Below are positions 42,494 to 54,699 of a stretch of 64,000 nt of DNA, piece after piece. The stretch is from Kryptolebias marmoratus (taxonomy: Eukaryota; Chordata; Actinopteri; Cyprinodontiformes; Rivulidae), in NCBI RefSeq assembly GCF_001649575.2, contig NC_051431.1:24569382-24633381 (forward strand). Reading direction: 5' to 3'. Position 1 is the stretch's first letter. The number at the start of each line of letters is the position of its first letter. Below the pieces are notes generated by a model. It made no database searches, was not told the DNA's origin, and worked only from the letters and a program-made list of their open reading frames with translations. The translations under genes and the position numbers were made by a program.

Positions 42494-45400
42494 CTAGTGG
42501 GCGTGTATGTCCAGTCCTTGGGTGAGGAGCGGCTCTGCGGGGTGTGCGTGTGGGGCCGGGTGAAGCAGCATGGCGGGGTGAGCGTGCGGGCCGGGGTACG
42601 AGTGGAGGGACGGTCCTGGGTGGGGAGGGTATCCAGGCTGGGACAGCAGAGTGCTGGGATAGTCCCCCTGCAGGGAGGACATTCCCTGAAGACCTGCTGG
42701 GGAGAAAAGCAACAGGAATGAGGAATCACTTTTATCACGTGGCTCCTGCGACGTGTAGATTTAAACCACTGGCTGTCTGTCTGCACAACGTCAGCATCAG
42801 CTGTGAGTCTTTGTTAAATCCGTGCTTTCACCTGATTAAATGACCTGCTGCACAGAGCTGAGACTTCACTGGTTTTGCCACATGTGTGTTATGCTCAAAA
42901 ACACAAAATGAATCCACCTAAATAATAGTTTGAGACGAAGATATTCAGCAGACTAAAGGTTTTACTTTCTGTGTCTATTATTTTATGCAGAATTTCTACA
43001 AATAAGTGATCAACAATCTCTTAAAAGCTGCTGCATTTAGGAGATTTTTAAGTAATTTCATTAAATATACAGTTTTGTTCTTTTCTTTACATTGAAATTG
43101 CAGATTGCTTCCTTAAAACTTCATCATCATTAAGAGCATGCTGATTGGTTGACTAATCGTAGCATTGAATGAAAAAAAATAGGAGTTTATTAGTTATATG
43201 TTATATGTAATTCTTTGAAAAAATGTTATACTCTCACCTCACAGCCATATCATTTGTAGGTGTTATATTTTTGTCTTTAGCTAATCTGTGGCATGTAGCT
43301 CCAAGCCAAACCGGCTCCTACTGGGAACTAAAGTTGTAAAAATGTATTTTTAGTTAAGAAAATAAAAGTAAAAACAACGTCTTGGAACATTTAAGTCACT
43401 GCAGTTTCTCACAAACAGGAGTGAATAGTGCGCATGTCGGGGACTATTTTCAGCGGCAGCTAATCTCCCGGTCTGTGGTCTGGACAGTATTTTTAGTCAT
43501 GATGGTGTTTTTATTTTCCTTTATTTGAGAGGGGGTCTGAGACGCAGGAAACGATAGTGTTTGTGTTTGTAAATATCACATGCGGCCGAAGCCGAAGGCA
43601 AAATGATAATGAGCAATGTCTGTGTGCGTGTGCTCATTTGTCTGTTGTGTTAGCAAAACATCTCATGAACCACAGGACAGACTTTAATAAAAACTCCCAG
43701 AAAGTAATCACTGAGTGAACATCTACGACTGATTCAGTGCATTTCAGGTTAGTGTGGTCTGGATCAGCAGACCTCCTGCTCTCAGGCTACTGTACCTGCT
43801 GTCCGAAGCCCGAGGTGGGCCTGCCCGTCGAGCCCGTAGCCCCCGAGAGCTGCTCCCTCTGGACTGTAGGGACCCCCCTGACCTGTGAGACCACACACAA
43901 CTTCAACTACACACCCAAAAACACACTGCCATACAGTATGGAGCGAAAGTTTCTGGTTTTTCTTTGTGTGTCCTAAAGAACGGTGATGCCTGACCTGAGC
44001 GGTTTGACTGGTCAATCATCGGCTGAACTATTCTCCTCCTGGCGTTGATGAACCTACATGGGGTGGGTGGGAGCGAGGGACATAAAGAAAGTGTTCAGAG
44101 AGTAGCAGAGAGAGAGAGAGAGAGGCGGAAAAGGCCAAGCGTTAATGGAGAAAAAGCCTGAGCGGGAGACTATTAACCTTTTCCCTTTTACAACCACTTA
44201 ACCCTTTCAAGGGGCAGAGTAAATCAACGTTAGGGCAGAGCGTGTATCGATCGGCCCCGTGATAATTGATTGATCTGCATTGATCCTGTAGCTCTGCGTG
44301 TGCTGCTGCAGAGTCGCAGATAAAGATGTGTAAGCGATAAAACGATCAAATCATCTGTTAAACATGAGGCACAGAAACAAGCTGTGACGTACCGAAAACC
44401 GCTCGTGAAGGAGTTATTCAGAAAGCAGCACGAAAGGTTTCCGTTTCTGTTCTTCAGGCTGACATGTGCTCCGAGAGTAAAACAGGAATTGGGCGGCAGT
44501 AAATAATCTGATTATTGGATATTGATTTGCAGTTCTGTTTTATGGAGCAACAGATTTTACTGCTGCAGCCTCAGAAAAAAAAAAGCCTGGCAGGACATTT
44601 TTCTCCCCACCATAAAATATGCTCCAATAAACTAGATTATAATCTTCTCTGAGACTCTTGTAAAAGTGTGATCCCTTTTTTAATTCACACTGAACGTGCA
44701 CAGTAAAAAGCAGTTTATGAAGGTAGTAAAGTACGGACGGGGTGAATGTCAGCGACGGACGATCGCACCGATGTCTCATTGACACGGCTGCAGCCACGTT
44801 GTTCATTTAAAAGTTGATGCTTTACATTTAAGCAAGACAGTTTAATTGATTATTGATAATCCAGGGGGCTGAAATTAGTGTATTGACTTAAGGAGAGCAC
44901 TGACCAGTTGTTGACCTGCAAGATGGTCAACCCTGTGTCCTGCGACAGCTGCTTCTTCTGCTCCTCTGACGGGTACGGGTGCTGGAAATATCCACAAAGA
45001 TGAGAGGGGGGGTAAGAATGGGGTGGTAGCAATAAATAGAAAATTTCTGAATGTTAAAGAATGCTAATAAAGGTACTGCCCGAAATTCCAACATTCATCA
45101 ACTTTCTTTTCTAAAGCCCAGCAGTAATTTGGGATTTAATTTTGTAATAGTCTAGGCGGACGAAATGTCTACGTTTTGTAGAAGAGAACTAAGGTCAAAT
45201 ATGTAAGCTGCTGCCAGTGTCATCATAGAAACCTACACCTGTGTCCGTCACTACCTGACAGCACTCCCAATAAGACAGGCAGACGTAACGCTGAGCAGAA
45301 ATTAAGCCTCACACAAGCAGTCGCTGAGTGAAGATGGCTATCGGCTTAGTGAGAGACAAACGGGGTGAAAGAAAACAAAAATGTCCAAGTTTTGATGTAT

Positions 45401-48400
45401 AAAATATACATGAAGTGTAAAGAGTGTAGAAAAGAGAAGTTTGTATGTTTGCAAAACTTTGCAAAGTTTTTAACAGCCCAAATGTTAGGGTGACCATCAC
45501 ACAAGTTAAACACTTTGTGGTAAAATGTCCAAAAATCATGAAACTTAAGCTTTGATTGTGTTAAAACCATTAAAGATACTAAAACGTTGGTTTGTTTTTG
45601 TGAAGTTCAGCTTTCTGTGACCCGTTCACACTTTGAATGATGTTTCTATTGTAAAAGACGTCTGCGCTTCAGAGCTCCAAAGAAAGCTCTGTTTGCTCAC
45701 TGCTTTAACCAAAATGCTATTGTTGTCAGTTTTATTTTTTATTTTTTAATGAATTTCATCAATGTTGAAAAATGTACTGCTACTCTTGTGCTAAGTCATA
45801 GCACACAAGTCTCAATCAAGCTGCAAGTTTCTTTCAAAAACTGTGGGCGGCGTTGCACATTAAAAATCCTGACGAAAATGAAAGAATGGGCTGTTAAAGG
45901 CTGCTTGGATGCTTCAAGATCTGCAATAAGAAAGTTTAAGTTTGATCTGAAACCCTGACTAAAATATGCGTGTGAGCTCTGCAGACCCTCCATCTGAATT
46001 CCCATCTGATACTTAAAGCCTCACTAACCCCCCCCTCTCTGTTCGCCTTCCCCACACACACACACACACCACTGTAAGAACTGCAGCGGAGCAACATTTG
46101 ACCTGCCTCATTTAGCTGCTAATTACTGATCTAACCACCTCACCAACAATTACACACTCCATTTCTATCACTTCCACAATTATTCATCAGCGAGCATATT
46201 CTCATAATCACTTAATCCTCCATTTTTTCATTTAATTTAATTGACCTCCATTTTACACTCGCTTCCCCTCTTTGTCTGCTCTTGTACTTGACGTTTTTCC
46301 CACACTAACTTCTCCTTATCTGTAACTTTTCTCTCAACCCTGAACACAGGCTGTCTTTGTTTGGGTCCACACCTGCAGGGTGAAATGGGCCTGATTCATT
46401 TATTGTACGGGTGATGTTTGACTTTGGTGAAGGAGGAAGCTCACTGTGAGGTGCTGGAAGAGCCACGCTCTCATGATGTTCGTGGCCACTTTAGGGAAGA
46501 TGCCTCTCTTCTTGTTGTTCCTCCTGTCTCTGTCACACTCGTCCTCCTCGCCTGTGCTGGGGGAGGCTACTCCTCCATCAAGACCATCGCCTGCAGGAAG
46601 ACACGGAGACGATGCATTCAAGTGAATGAACATAAAACTTCATATTTATTATTTAACACATCAGAAACTGATTGATCTGCTGTTTATTGGCGAATGAGTC
46701 AAAAGGTGAAATGCAGGCGATAATGTTTCAACACTTTTTGTCTGTTAGCAAAATATCTCAAGAACTACTGAATGGATTTCATACATCTGCAATTGATCCA
46801 CTGTTGAAACCAACCCAATTCAAAATGGCCAACTGATTTAATAAAATGCAAACGTTGCTATAGTTTGGTCCATTCTACTGATATTGTGCTAAATTTTGAT
46901 GTGAGTATTCCCCAAAAGGTACTCCAAAAGCTACTTATTGCATTAAATCTTTGCCATAAAGTTTTGCACTAACTGCTGGAGTCAAACTTTGTCAGATAGC
47001 AAAAATATTTAATGAAGCAGTTGGCGGATTTTAATTAAACTTTCAGAAAGTAATCCTTGGATATATATTTACAGCTCTTTAGTTTTTGGAGTCAATCTAA
47101 TTTAGGTTGGCCGCCACAGCTAACTAACATTAGCCAACAGAAAACCGGTTTTAACTCAGACAATTTTATAAATACTGAGCTTAACGCTGATGTGGTAGTA
47201 GCTGAGAGTGTTTGTTAACATACACTCTGACCTTTAGTTATTTGAGAAAGGCTCAAATGGCTCAAAGTTATTCCCAAAACTGAGAAGAAAAAAAACTGCT
47301 ATTTAAAGCTATTTTGTTTTTTGTTATATTGTTTTTGAATGAAAATAAAAAGAAGAGATGAGTTTCTTTAATTATTTATGCTGTAGACAAAGACAGACAT
47401 GACTCTGGTAATTCAGAGGGATACCTTCTAATTACAGCAATAATATCTCTGTCTTGACCTTTTTTTAGTTCTGGGGTATAACACTGAACCTCGAGTTTCA
47501 TCCGGCAGCAGCTCTGTTGCTGCTACTGAGTGATTTGGTGAATGAAAAACCCTTTTAAAACATCTCATGCAACCACAAAGGTTAAAAGTTGCCACATAAA
47601 TGTAAACCAAACACTTTACAGGACTTAGCAGCTGTGTAAAACGTTTACAGCATGTGTGGTCGCACCGTCTTTCCCCTGTACAAGTCCTTCCTCTGCAGTG
47701 TAACACTATTTTTGACCCGAGCACATGTTTCCGCGTGTCCGTACCTGCGTCACTGCAGTTGTCGCCTGTGCCGTGTGAAGGCAGCCCACAGGTGCCTGGT
47801 GTTCCCAGAGGGGTGGTGGCACATTCATCCGGCTCGCGTAACCACGATGCATTCTGGAGGGGAGGGTGGAGAAAGAGACGTGGAATTACAGAGGATATCC
47901 CAAAACACGATTAGGTTTGTCTTGTCCAGAGACCGACCTGCTCTGACAGACTGGTGCAGGATCCACCAAAGTCCTCCATGTCGGACTTGGAGCCCCCCTC
48001 CCGCTCATCCAGGACCAGATCTGTCGGCATTTTCCCCTTCAGGCAGGTGATGTAGCGATGGCAAAAATTATCACACAGGTCGTGCACCTTCAGAAACAAA
48101 GTTACACTCGTCAGTCAGTGCCTTAAAGGGACATTTTAACCATTCTGGAATAGGGTTCTGTGTAAAAGATATGAATAATTAATACCTAACCTGGTGTAGC
48201 TGGCTTTTTGAACGTCCTCAGTTTGGAGATATAACACAGAGTTTAAATTTGACCAGATTGACAAGTTCATAATGACTCCAAATGAGCCATTAGCAAAGTG
48301 GATCACTGACATCTTATAACAGCTCTAAGCTCACATATTTAATAGCATTTCATGCAGGCCCTGTTTCATAAACATTTACTTTTAGTCAGTTTCACATTTG

Positions 48401-50254
48401 TTATTTACACTGAATTCAATGATTATTGCAAATAGCAGCAGCAGGTCGCTATAGCCCTTCCTCTGCAATCTGAGGTCACTTCATGCAGGAATATTACAAT
48501 ATTTCTGGAAAAAATAAAATAACTGTGTAATGTGAAATACAATGCAATATTAAGGTTTAAAAAAAAAACGTTTGCATGACTGCTACACATTTTTGGAGAA
48601 TGGGTATTTTTCAAGATGGCATTTTGTTTGATCTATACCAAGTTTGGGCTAGCTGTTAGCATGTCAGTCCTGTTAGAGGTAAACTCTGTTTCTCCAAACT
48701 GAGGCCGTTCGAGGAGCTATCTACAACAGGTAAGATATCAATTGTTCATGACTGTTACACAAAGCCCCACAACAAATGGGCCAATATACCGTTTTGCCAA
48801 CTCATAAAATAATAGTTTTATTGGGTTCTTGTCACTTGGTTGTGAAATTTTAACATTTGTTTTTGTTTTCTTTACATTTGCCAGTTTTTACTTTAACCAA
48901 CTATGGAAATAACTCAGCAAAGAAAAGATATTTTAAAACAAACAAACCAAATGATTTTTTTAAAGATCCTGATCAGTTTTATCACATCTTAAAACTGGAA
49001 ATATAAATATTTTTTCAAAGTGACTTAACATAAATATTTGTAAAAAAAAAAAAAAAATAAAAGTACAAAAATGGTAAATAAGTGACACAATTAAACTAGA
49101 AAGGCCTGAATAAAAACACATTGGGATCTCACCAACCTTCTCCAATTCCAGTAAATGAAAACGAAGAACCTGTATGGCCTGGATCATCTAAGGGAGATAA
49201 GATGATGAATAATTACACAGGTGTATCCCACAGTGCATTGTGGCAAAAGTAAAGGTTTGCATTTTAACACAGTGTTGTTTGGTGCGTCCTACCAAGTTAT
49301 CCAGCTCAGGGTTGGAAGAAAAAATGGGTTTCTCTGAGCGAATCTGCAACACAAATTCATCTGTCAGAAACCCTCGAAGCGTCGCCATCATCTGACACCT
49401 GTTTTCTGATTGGTCCTTACGCTCGTCGCCCACCTGCTTTGCGAAAGCGGCGATGTCGTCGTTGAAGGACTCTGAGGAGCAGACGTCGCTGTGACTGGCC
49501 ATGCCGGGGAGGTGGGAGGGGACGGACAGGGAGGAGGAGGGGTCTCGAGGGGAGCAGGTGGCCAGCTCGCACTTCTCAAACACTAAGGCCAGCAGTGGAA
49601 AGAGTGGGTGACTGCACACACACACACACACATAAACAGTTAACATACTGAACATAAACACAGTAACAGTTGGTACAGAGTACACCTGATACATTTACAG
49701 GATATGACACAGCGGAACATGAATCTACGAAGCAGACGGCTGTAAACACTCCTCGTGTATTTTCACATTCAGCACAAACACTAAATATAATCCGGGGACA
49801 CACAGTTTGCTTTCCGCGCCACATCAATCACCCAAACGTACCCGTAGATTTGGTCTTTGTGGTGTTTGAGGGAGTCGGGGATGGCAGGGCCGTACTGCGG
49901 GGGAGGAAGCGCCCTGACATCGTCCCCGTACCCCCCCACCGACATGCCCTCCGACCCTGAGTACTGCACCAGCTCTTCATACTGAAACGCAATTAGGTGG
50001 AGAGACAGAAAACATGAGACACGTTGGACATCTGCGGCTGTCTGACATCAAATCTTACAGTGATTTTATTAGGAGCTGCTGTAGAGGGGGAGGTGGGGGT
50101 GGGCCTCCAGCTACACACCCTGCACTGGACCGACTCACGGTCACCTGATGGGGTTTTGTAATTTAGCAGTTTGTGTGACCGTGCTGCTGTGGAGGACTTG
50201 GAGCTGCCGTTTGATCAAAAATTAACTATTGTCGCTTCTGGTTTTTTGTTTTTT

Positions 50255-50294
<40 letters not shown>

Positions 50295-52945
50295 TTTTTT
50301 TAGACTTTCTTGATACATTTTTTTCCCACTTTAGCTGAAGAATGTGACGCTTTCCTCACTTTAAAGTGCAACAAAGCCTTTCAAAAGCAGCAGCAGATGC
50401 GTGCGTTGAAGTCTTTGGTTCCTGAAAAGTCTCCTGCGTTTGATGCTCTGAAGGAGCACAGAGGAAGAGACGAGATCTGTGGAGGGAGAACGCAGCCCGG
50501 AGCTGCAAACTTGGTCTCCTCCCTCCTAAACTCAGACTAGACAGGAGCCATGCTGAGACATCCCTCACCCTGCTGTGACAGCCTGCTCCCACACACACAC
50601 ACACACACACTGACACAATGAATCAGACACACATATGCTCACAGACAAATGTCTCACACAAACCCTCTTTTTTTTTAACAGAAAATACATTTCAGACTGA
50701 GGCTGCCCGTGTGTGTTTTGGAGCTGCTGCTTCAGTCTGTGAGGTCAGCAGATCTGGTTCTGTTTCTGCTGGATTAAAGAAAACCTCTGGACTCGGTCCC
50801 GGCGGGCCATGAGGATCACAGAGACAAGCAGCTCCTGCAGCGTGGCCTCGCCCGCACACCTTCCACTCCACTCCAAACCATGAAAGGTACGATGTGTTCA
50901 GGCTACAACAAGCTGCACCGAGCAGATTGTGGGGATTTACAACAAAAAATGTCACACAGCTACTTTATTTTTTGTCCTTTTTGGTTACATTACATCAGTT
51001 CATCTAGATTTAAAGTGAAAACCCAACATGGCTCTCAAGCAGCAACAAATACGTCCAGTTTTTGTTCATTTCTGGTGTTTCTGTGGACAGCAAAGCTATT
51101 TAAACTGTATAAAGCGAGGTAAACTATTTTTTATATTTTTCATTCAAAATACTCCCTTCCTTGTGTGTTCACTCCTCTTCAGGAGGACCCCACTTTGGGA
51201 ACTGCTGTCCTCCTAAATGGCTGATCAAATTGTTGTGTTTCAGAGTCCCATATGGCCCCAGAGAGCACCTGCTCTGAGGCCCCGTCCCGGGACACCTTCT
51301 AGTTTTTATGGAGGCCGGGCCGGCTATTAAAACAATCACCGCTATCAGATGGCACGTCTCGTTTTACGCACGGCCCCTGACCGGGTTTCTGTGCGTCAAA
51401 GCGGATCAAAGCGCGCGACTTCACTTGCCGAAATTCCCCAATCCCCCCCCCGTTTGTTTTTTTTTTAAAGTCATGAATCTGACAAACAGGCTTCAGATGG
51501 CAGAATTGAGGGGTTTTTGTGTGTTTTTTTTAACAAGTTTAAACTTTGTTCATCCAACCGGAAAGGTGTCACAAGCAGAAATAAGTTGGATCGGGCTGCG
51601 GTTTGACGCAGGGGCCTGGTCCTGGATCTGAGTCAAACAGAAAATAAAAAGGACGACTGGAAAAAAAAAAAAACAGTCTTTTTGCTCTGTTTAATGTCTG
51701 GAGTTTACTGGAGGTGGAGCTGATTTAACAAGACTTTCTAACAGAGACTGTTGAACTTTACAATCTAAATTGTGTTGTTTTATAAACAAATATTTCTCCC
51801 TCCTGTTAAAGTTAAAAACCACAGAAACTTTTTTGTTATATTTCAGGGTATTATGAAAAATTAAAACTATATAATTTTTAACAGTTTGAGGTAAAAACAT
51901 TACATAAAGAATTTATTCAAATTCACACTAAAATTAACAACTTTTATGTCCTTTCATTAGAACCAAAAGATTAAAAACCACCACATCAAACTACCAAACA
52001 TATATTCAAATGTAGCTGGACACTTGGAAACATTTTCAATGAAATCCTCTCCTTTTCTCTGAATGAACAGACCTAAATTATTCAACCAGTGTTCGAATAA
52101 CAAATCACATGTCTCCTGAGTGTCTAAACAACCAAACCTTTTGATTCTGAATCAGTCATTCACATCCAGATGACAGGAACAGCGTTACACTAACCTATAA
52201 CTGTAAGATCACCTCTTCATTCAGAATATCCACCTGATTATTCTCCAGGTCTCTATAGGTGTGGAAAATTCAGTTTTTCTGTTACCGTGTGATGATTCTG
52301 GGCGTCCTCTCTGCTGTGATTTTCTGTCTGCACATCCCTAATTGCTCTCTTCTTAAAGGGAAGAGGGTTCAGTCTGCCTGCTGCCCATCAGCCTCTTCCT
52401 CCTCCTCCTCCTCTTCGCCACCAAGCCTCTGGTTCACTGTAGCAAAAACACTGACCTACTTACCAAGTTGGAGAGCTGCATCCCCCCTGCCTCTTGACTC
52501 TCTAGCCCTTAACTGGCATCAACCCTCACCTCCCAGAGTCTGTTATCTTAGGGAGAGGATGGACATTTGTGTCATTCTGCAGGTCATCCATGCTCAGAAC
52601 TGGACTACATCTCAACTTATGCATGAATGAAAAGGGAGACTTATAAGTTGCTGTCCATTGCTCCATTAGGAAACTTCAAAATGTCCAAACAAACCTCAGA
52701 ACATAAAGAAATAAAACTGCCCTGCGCTGTTTGCCCCCTGAACACGAAGTCCATCCCAGTAACATACTGGTCACTTACTGGGCCTTGTGTTTGTGTGGCA
52801 GCTGCAAACCGGGATCACACATGTGCTTCGTTCGTGTTTTACTGATTATACAACCGGTATAAGCAGGTGGTTGTGGATAACACTCAAAACAACAACAACA
52901 ACAACAATAATAATAATAATAATCATAGCCTACCCTCTTCTCCAT
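42494..52945 (-). CDS. meis3: Homeobox protein Meis3, TALE class (12 coding exons)
   Basis: Minus-strand exons in transcript order: 52945-52934 (MEKR), 49981-49842, 49611-49434, 49343-49293, 49187-49137, 48087-47938, 47853-47745, 46590-46445, 44981-44905, 44053-43995, 43882-43796 and 42693-42494 (stop TAG). All are GT-AG; the frame is continuous for 419 codons. The MEIS/PKNOX N-terminal domain spans about residues 52-175 ([58 protein letters not shown]), the PBX-binding region. The TALE homeodomain spans about 256-318, with loop residues PYP at 281-283 and DNA-contacting WFINARRR including N308. The tail (GLQ.M..., HSYPGP, DIHAH) resembles long MEIS C-termini. MEIS3 is favoured over MEIS1/2 by [15 protein letters not shown] and [12 protein letters not shown] proteins bind TGACAG with PBX and HOX partners, for example in hindbrain patterning. 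The last exon has an NAGNAG acceptor. Confidence 0.94.
42694..43795 (-). other. Last meis3 intron
   Basis: A 1.1-kb intron before the terminal exon. It includes a short family R fragment at 43620-43745, next to the penultimate coding exon. Nothing else recognised. Confidence 0.7.
43620..43745 (+). repeat. Dispersed repeat family R, copy 4 (truncated)
   Basis: 'gttagcaaaacatctcatga...cagaaagtaatcactgagtg' matches the 5' module of the family. It is cut off about 50 bp before the meis3 exon 43796-43882. Confidence 0.65.
44054..44904 (-). other. meis3 intron splitting the homeodomain
   Basis: The intron separates ...LQVNNW from FINARRR. It has a GA-repeat (44108-44123) and AT-rich homeodomain-like motifs (TGATAATTGATTGATC near 44260; ATTGATTATTGATAAT near 44845). 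No repeat element recognised. Confidence 0.65.
45375..45960 (+). repeat. Dispersed repeat family S, copy 2
   Basis: Shares 'ctttctgtgacccgtt', 'ttgaatgatgtttct' and 'accaaaatgctattgttgt' with 16745-17215. Longer at its right end than that copy. No conserved open frame. Confidence 0.6.
46080..46265. promoter_or_regulatory. Candidate intronic regulatory element of meis3
   Basis: A dense series of homeodomain-type cores (GCTAATTACTGAT, ACAATTACACA, CAATTATTCATC, TTTAATTTAATTG) in non-repetitive sequence next to a CA tract. Introns of MEIS genes are known to hold conserved enhancers; its conservation here is not shown. Confidence 0.3.
46591..47744 (-). other. meis3 intron with a family R copy
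   Basis: A 1.15-kb intron between the exon ending NCSDAG and the exon beginning DGLDGGVAS. About half is repeat family R (46736-47240). Confidence 0.7.
46736..47240 (+). repeat. Dispersed repeat family R, copy 5
   Basis: 'gttagcaaaatatctcaaga', 'caacccaattcaaaatggcc', then a second module ('gatagcaaaaatatttaatg ... ggttggccgccacagctaac') and 'gctgatgtggtagtagctga'. Confidence 0.7.
48088..49136 (-). other. meis3 intron with a foldback element
   Basis: A 1.05-kb intron between ...LLELEK and VHDLCDNF. Most of it is the foldback element at 48122-48790; the rest is AT-rich and unremarkable. Confidence 0.7.
48122..48790. mobile_element. Foldback/MITE-type element (family F2)
   Basis: The left arm (about 48124-48250: 'ttaaagggacatttta ... 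gaacgtcctcagtttggagatataacacagagttta') is the reverse complement of the right arm (about 48680-48770: 'taaactctgtttctccaaac ... gccgttcgaggagctatctac'). No coding capacity. Related to 26830-27846. Confidence 0.7.
49612..49632 (-). promoter_or_regulatory. meis3: meis3 exon 3 splice acceptor abutting a TG repeat
   Basis: On the minus strand nine TG units (49632-49615) run directly into the acceptor CAG before exon 3. The usual pyrimidine tract is therefore replaced by a UG repeat in the pre-mRNA. Confidence 0.85.
49982..52933 (-). other. meis3 intron 1
   Basis: A 2.95-kb intron. It contains a (GT)n tract of about 34 bp (50260-50293), a CA tract (50590-50610), and (AAC)n/(AAT)n next to the exon 1 donor (52887-52923). 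No other gene is recognised; several open frames here have no family resemblance. Confidence 0.65.
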
Positions 52946-54130
52946 GCGACTCGCCAGCCAGGTCTACGCCGGAGATGATGATGCGCTGCTCGGCTACAGT
53001 CCTGCGATCCTGCCCTCCCTGCCTCTGCCTCCTCCGGGGCTCCTGGAAATGAGAGTGGATTCGTTTTTTTGTTTGTTTGTTTGTTTGTTTTTGTTTTCGT
53101 TTGAATGCGCATCAGTAATCAAGTTTTGAGCAACACGGAGACAGAAACAGCCCGCGAGGGATCAACAAAAAAAAAAAAAAAAAAAAAACAAGATGTGGTG
53201 ACTTCCAACGGCTGCCACCGGGAGTCAGATGATGGCTGTTTTCTTTTTTTTCCTTTTTTTGCTGCTTTGCTAATGTCAAGGACTACATGCAAAAAGAAAT
53301 GAAAAAAAAAAAAAAAAAAAAAAGAAAGAAAGAGAAAACACGAGCAGCGGAGAGGAGCTGCTCCCGTGTTTTGACTCCCCTGCGCGTCCGCCGCGTCTTA
53401 TGTTACATTTTAATGATGCTTTTCTGCTCGGATGGGAATCCGTAAAGGGTGCCTCTGTCTGCCAGGCTTTTAATACTTCCCTGACGGGCTGGGGAGGGAG
53501 GAAACGCTTTAAGTAATAATAATCAGCATTAAGCGCTGCAGCCGGAGGAGGAAAAAACGTCCCACCGAGAAGATCCAGTCCCGTTCGGCTCGCGTCCGGC
53601 AGCGGCTTCCTGCAGCGCCTCGCCTCCGCCTGCTGCGCCTCTCGCTCCGGGTAGGGGCGTCGGGGATGCTCGGTGCTGTGGACGGAGGATCCCCCCACCC
53701 TCTCTCCTTCTCTCTCTCTCTCTCTCTCTCTCGCTTCTTCTTCTTCTTCTTCTCTGCCTTTTTGGCTCTCTGCGCTCGCTGTCCGCGCGCAGCGCACGGC
53801 GACAGGCAGGAAAATGTCACGGCCCGGGATGAGCGATGGTGTTTTCAGCCTCCAGAGAGGGGAGAAGAAGAAGGAGGAGGAGGAGGAGGAGGAGGAGAGG
53901 AAGATGGTGATGATGATGAGGAGGAGTGACTCTGGTGGTGGTGGCTAGGCGGGTTGCGGAGAGGTTTCTGGGGGTCAAAACGCGACGGGATCCCCCCCCT
54001 CCGCCTACACCCCACCCATCACTCCCTCCCTCCCTCCCTTCCATTCTGCCTCCTCCTCTTCCTCCTCCTCCTCCTCCTACTTATCACACACACAAAACAC
54101 AGGCGAAGATCACTGCTCGACTGTTTTCTT
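52946..54130 (-). promoter_or_regulatory. meis3: Presumed meis3 5' UTR and promoter, low-complexity tracts
   Basis: Upstream of the MEKR start codon the sequence becomes GC-rich with CpGs (53340-53700) and carries long strand-biased tracts: A22 (53167-53188), A23 (53302-53324), (CT)n plus (TTC)n (53709-53753), GAA/GGA (53863-53896), and TCCC/CCT (54013-54078). These are typical of vertebrate developmental gene promoters. No TATA box stands out; the transcription start is not determinable. Confidence 0.5.
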
Positions 54131-54699
54131 TTCTTTTTAATCTCTCCCTTCGCCATCCGTCCTTCCTCCCCTCCCTGCAGCTGGGAGATATTCCTGTTTG
54201 GAGAGGGGAGAGTCCTAATAACTCACCCTCTGGAGCTCGTTGTTCTGGAGAACCTTTGAAAATTTGGACCGTCATAATCCTACATTTAGCTATTAAGAAA
54301 AATTGTATTTCTAATATTTTTTAGGTTTAATTGTTTTATAACAGCCTATTTAAATGCTGAGAGGTCCCATTTCGGTTAATTTTCAGGCTTATTGTGCTTT
54401 AATGGCCTCATCTTTGGGTCATAAATAAGTTTGAAGCGTGCTCAGAGACTGGTGCGTATTGTTTTTTGTTTGTTTTTGTTTTGTTTTTTGTTTTGTTTTT
54501 TTGGGGGGGGGGGGTTCAGCCTTTTGATTTTAAAGCCCGAACCCTTTGGTCCTCCTGTTGATTGGGAAATAAAAGAAGGGAAAACAAAACCCCCGCAAAG
54601 TGGGAAAGTTTCATTTTAACCAAAGAGCCAGCGAGGAAATAAAGCCTTTCACATGTTAGTGCTGAACTCCCGGGCTTGTGTTGTAAATGACACCTCAGT

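Larger units (their letters stand above)
44982..46444 (-). other. meis3 intron with a family S repeat and a possible enhancer
   Basis: The intron between ...FQHLT and HPYPSEEQ. It includes the family S copy (45375-45960) and a complex AT-rich segment (46080-46265) that does not look like a repeat. Confidence 0.65.

Noticed and set aside
42335..42843. Plus-strand frames over the last meis3 exon
   Set aside because: Antisense shadows of the real meis3 tail and of CA/TG repeats.
48960..49136. Extension of the minus-strand [10 protein letters not shown] frame beyond the Meis exon
   Set aside because: The coding part ends at the splice donor at 49137; what follows is intron read-through.
53276..53948. 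Several 90-173 codon frames at the meis3 5' end
   Set aside because: They are translations of CT, GGA, A and CG tracts (runs of Glu/Arg/Phe) in the presumed promoter and 5' UTR, with no family resemblance.
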